Source: Elusimicrobiota bacterium (GTDB lineage: Bacteria > Elusimicrobiota > Elusimicrobia > O2-12-FULL-59-9). Taken from it: a stretch of DNA of 6,252 nucleotides. Within the stretch, counting starts at the first letter, position 1, and every line of letters starts with the position of its first letter. Positions 5,949 through 6,252 of this stretch are shown here, piece by piece. Both the position numbers and the translations under genes were made by a program. The notes under the pieces were generated by a model, which saw nothing but the letters and a program-made list of their open reading frames with translations, had not been told where the DNA came from and made no database searches. The stretch spans positions 1 through 6,252 of the forward strand of contig JACQRQ010000070.1 of the NCBI GenBank assembly GCA_016206405.1. The letters are read 5' to 3'.

Positions 5949-6252
5949 TTAGACGCCGCCGAACCGGCGCTGGCGGCTTTGATAATCCTCTACGGCCGCC
6001 AGCAGCTCCTTTTCCCGAAAATCAGGCCACAAAATTTCGGTCACGTAGATTTCGGCGTAGGCGCACTGCCACAACAGGAAATTGGAAAGACGGAACTCCC
6101 CGGAGGTCCGAATCAGGAGGTCCGGGTCCGGCAAACCTCCGGTGTAAAGCTGCCGGGAAATCAAATCCTCATCGACCGCGGCGGGGGGGCGCTCGAGAAT
6201 CTTGTTGACCGCGTCGACGATTTCCTGGCGCCCCCCGTAATTGAGCGCCAAA
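5949..6252 (-). CDS. uppS: Undecaprenyl diphosphate synthase (5' end outside window)
   Basis: C-terminal 100 residues of the cis-prenyltransferase that extends farnesyl diphosphate with isopentenyl diphosphate to the C55 lipid carrier for cell-wall and surface polysaccharides. The frame enters at the window edge as LALNYGGRQEIVDAV, a classic internal segment, so the true start lies outside. The family signature DPDLLIRTSGEFRLSNF is complete: the arginines of RTSGEFR and the glutamate in AYAEIY (matching E. coli Arg194, Arg200 and Glu213) handle the isopentenyl diphosphate and magnesium. ILWPDF and the ending QRRFGGV are also typical. It is the most upstream gene seen and lies 29 nt from cdsA. 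Its product consumes isoprenoid units made through the downstream dxr and ispG enzymes, a sensible reason for shared transcription. It could in principle be a homologue with another chain length, but genomic context favours UppS. Confidence 0.96.
   Translation of the reverse strand, partial: LALNYGGRQEIVDAVNKILERPPAAVDEDLISRQLYTGGLPDPDLLIRTSGEFRLSNFLLWQCAYAEIYVTEILWPDFREKELLAAVEDYQSRQRRFGGV

Overview
The window is a compact run of housekeeping genes. Every supported gene lies on the minus strand, so transcription goes from high to low coordinates. In that order it reads: 3' part of uppS (cut by the right edge), cdsA, dxr, rseP, ispG, a small unrecognised membrane-anchored protein, then the 5' two thirds of proS (cut by the left edge). 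Coding density is close to 100%. The largest gap is 29 nt (uppS-cdsA); the other junctions are overlaps of 4, 14 and about 26 nt or gaps of 3 and 12 nt. No promoter or terminator was recognised, which fits the interior of one polycistronic operon. There are no RNA genes, mobile elements, CRISPR arrays or extended repeats.

Functionally the block joins isoprenoid precursor synthesis by the MEP pathway (dxr, its second enzyme; ispG, a late one), use of that product to make the undecaprenyl lipid carrier (uppS), CDP-diacylglycerol synthesis for phospholipids (cdsA), intramembrane proteolysis linked to envelope stress (rseP) and prolyl-tRNA charging (proS). The order uppS-cdsA-dxr-rseP-ispG-proS is known from several diderm bacterial groups, for example Geobacter-type Desulfobacterota and, as far as I recall, Elusimicrobiota. 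The GC-rich DNA and this order point to a bacterium of that general kind, but the window does not fix the phylum.

No novel multi-gene system is visible. Three points deserve attention: (1) the unrecognised single-pass membrane protein between ispG and proS, which has no ATG start and begins inside the ispG 3' end; (2) two proline substitutions in normally conserved Dxr positions, one replacing a histidine next to the metal ligands; and (3) an A7 run forming an in-frame A_AAA_AAG heptamer at the end of ispG, exactly where a +1 slip would fuse IspG to the small membrane protein.
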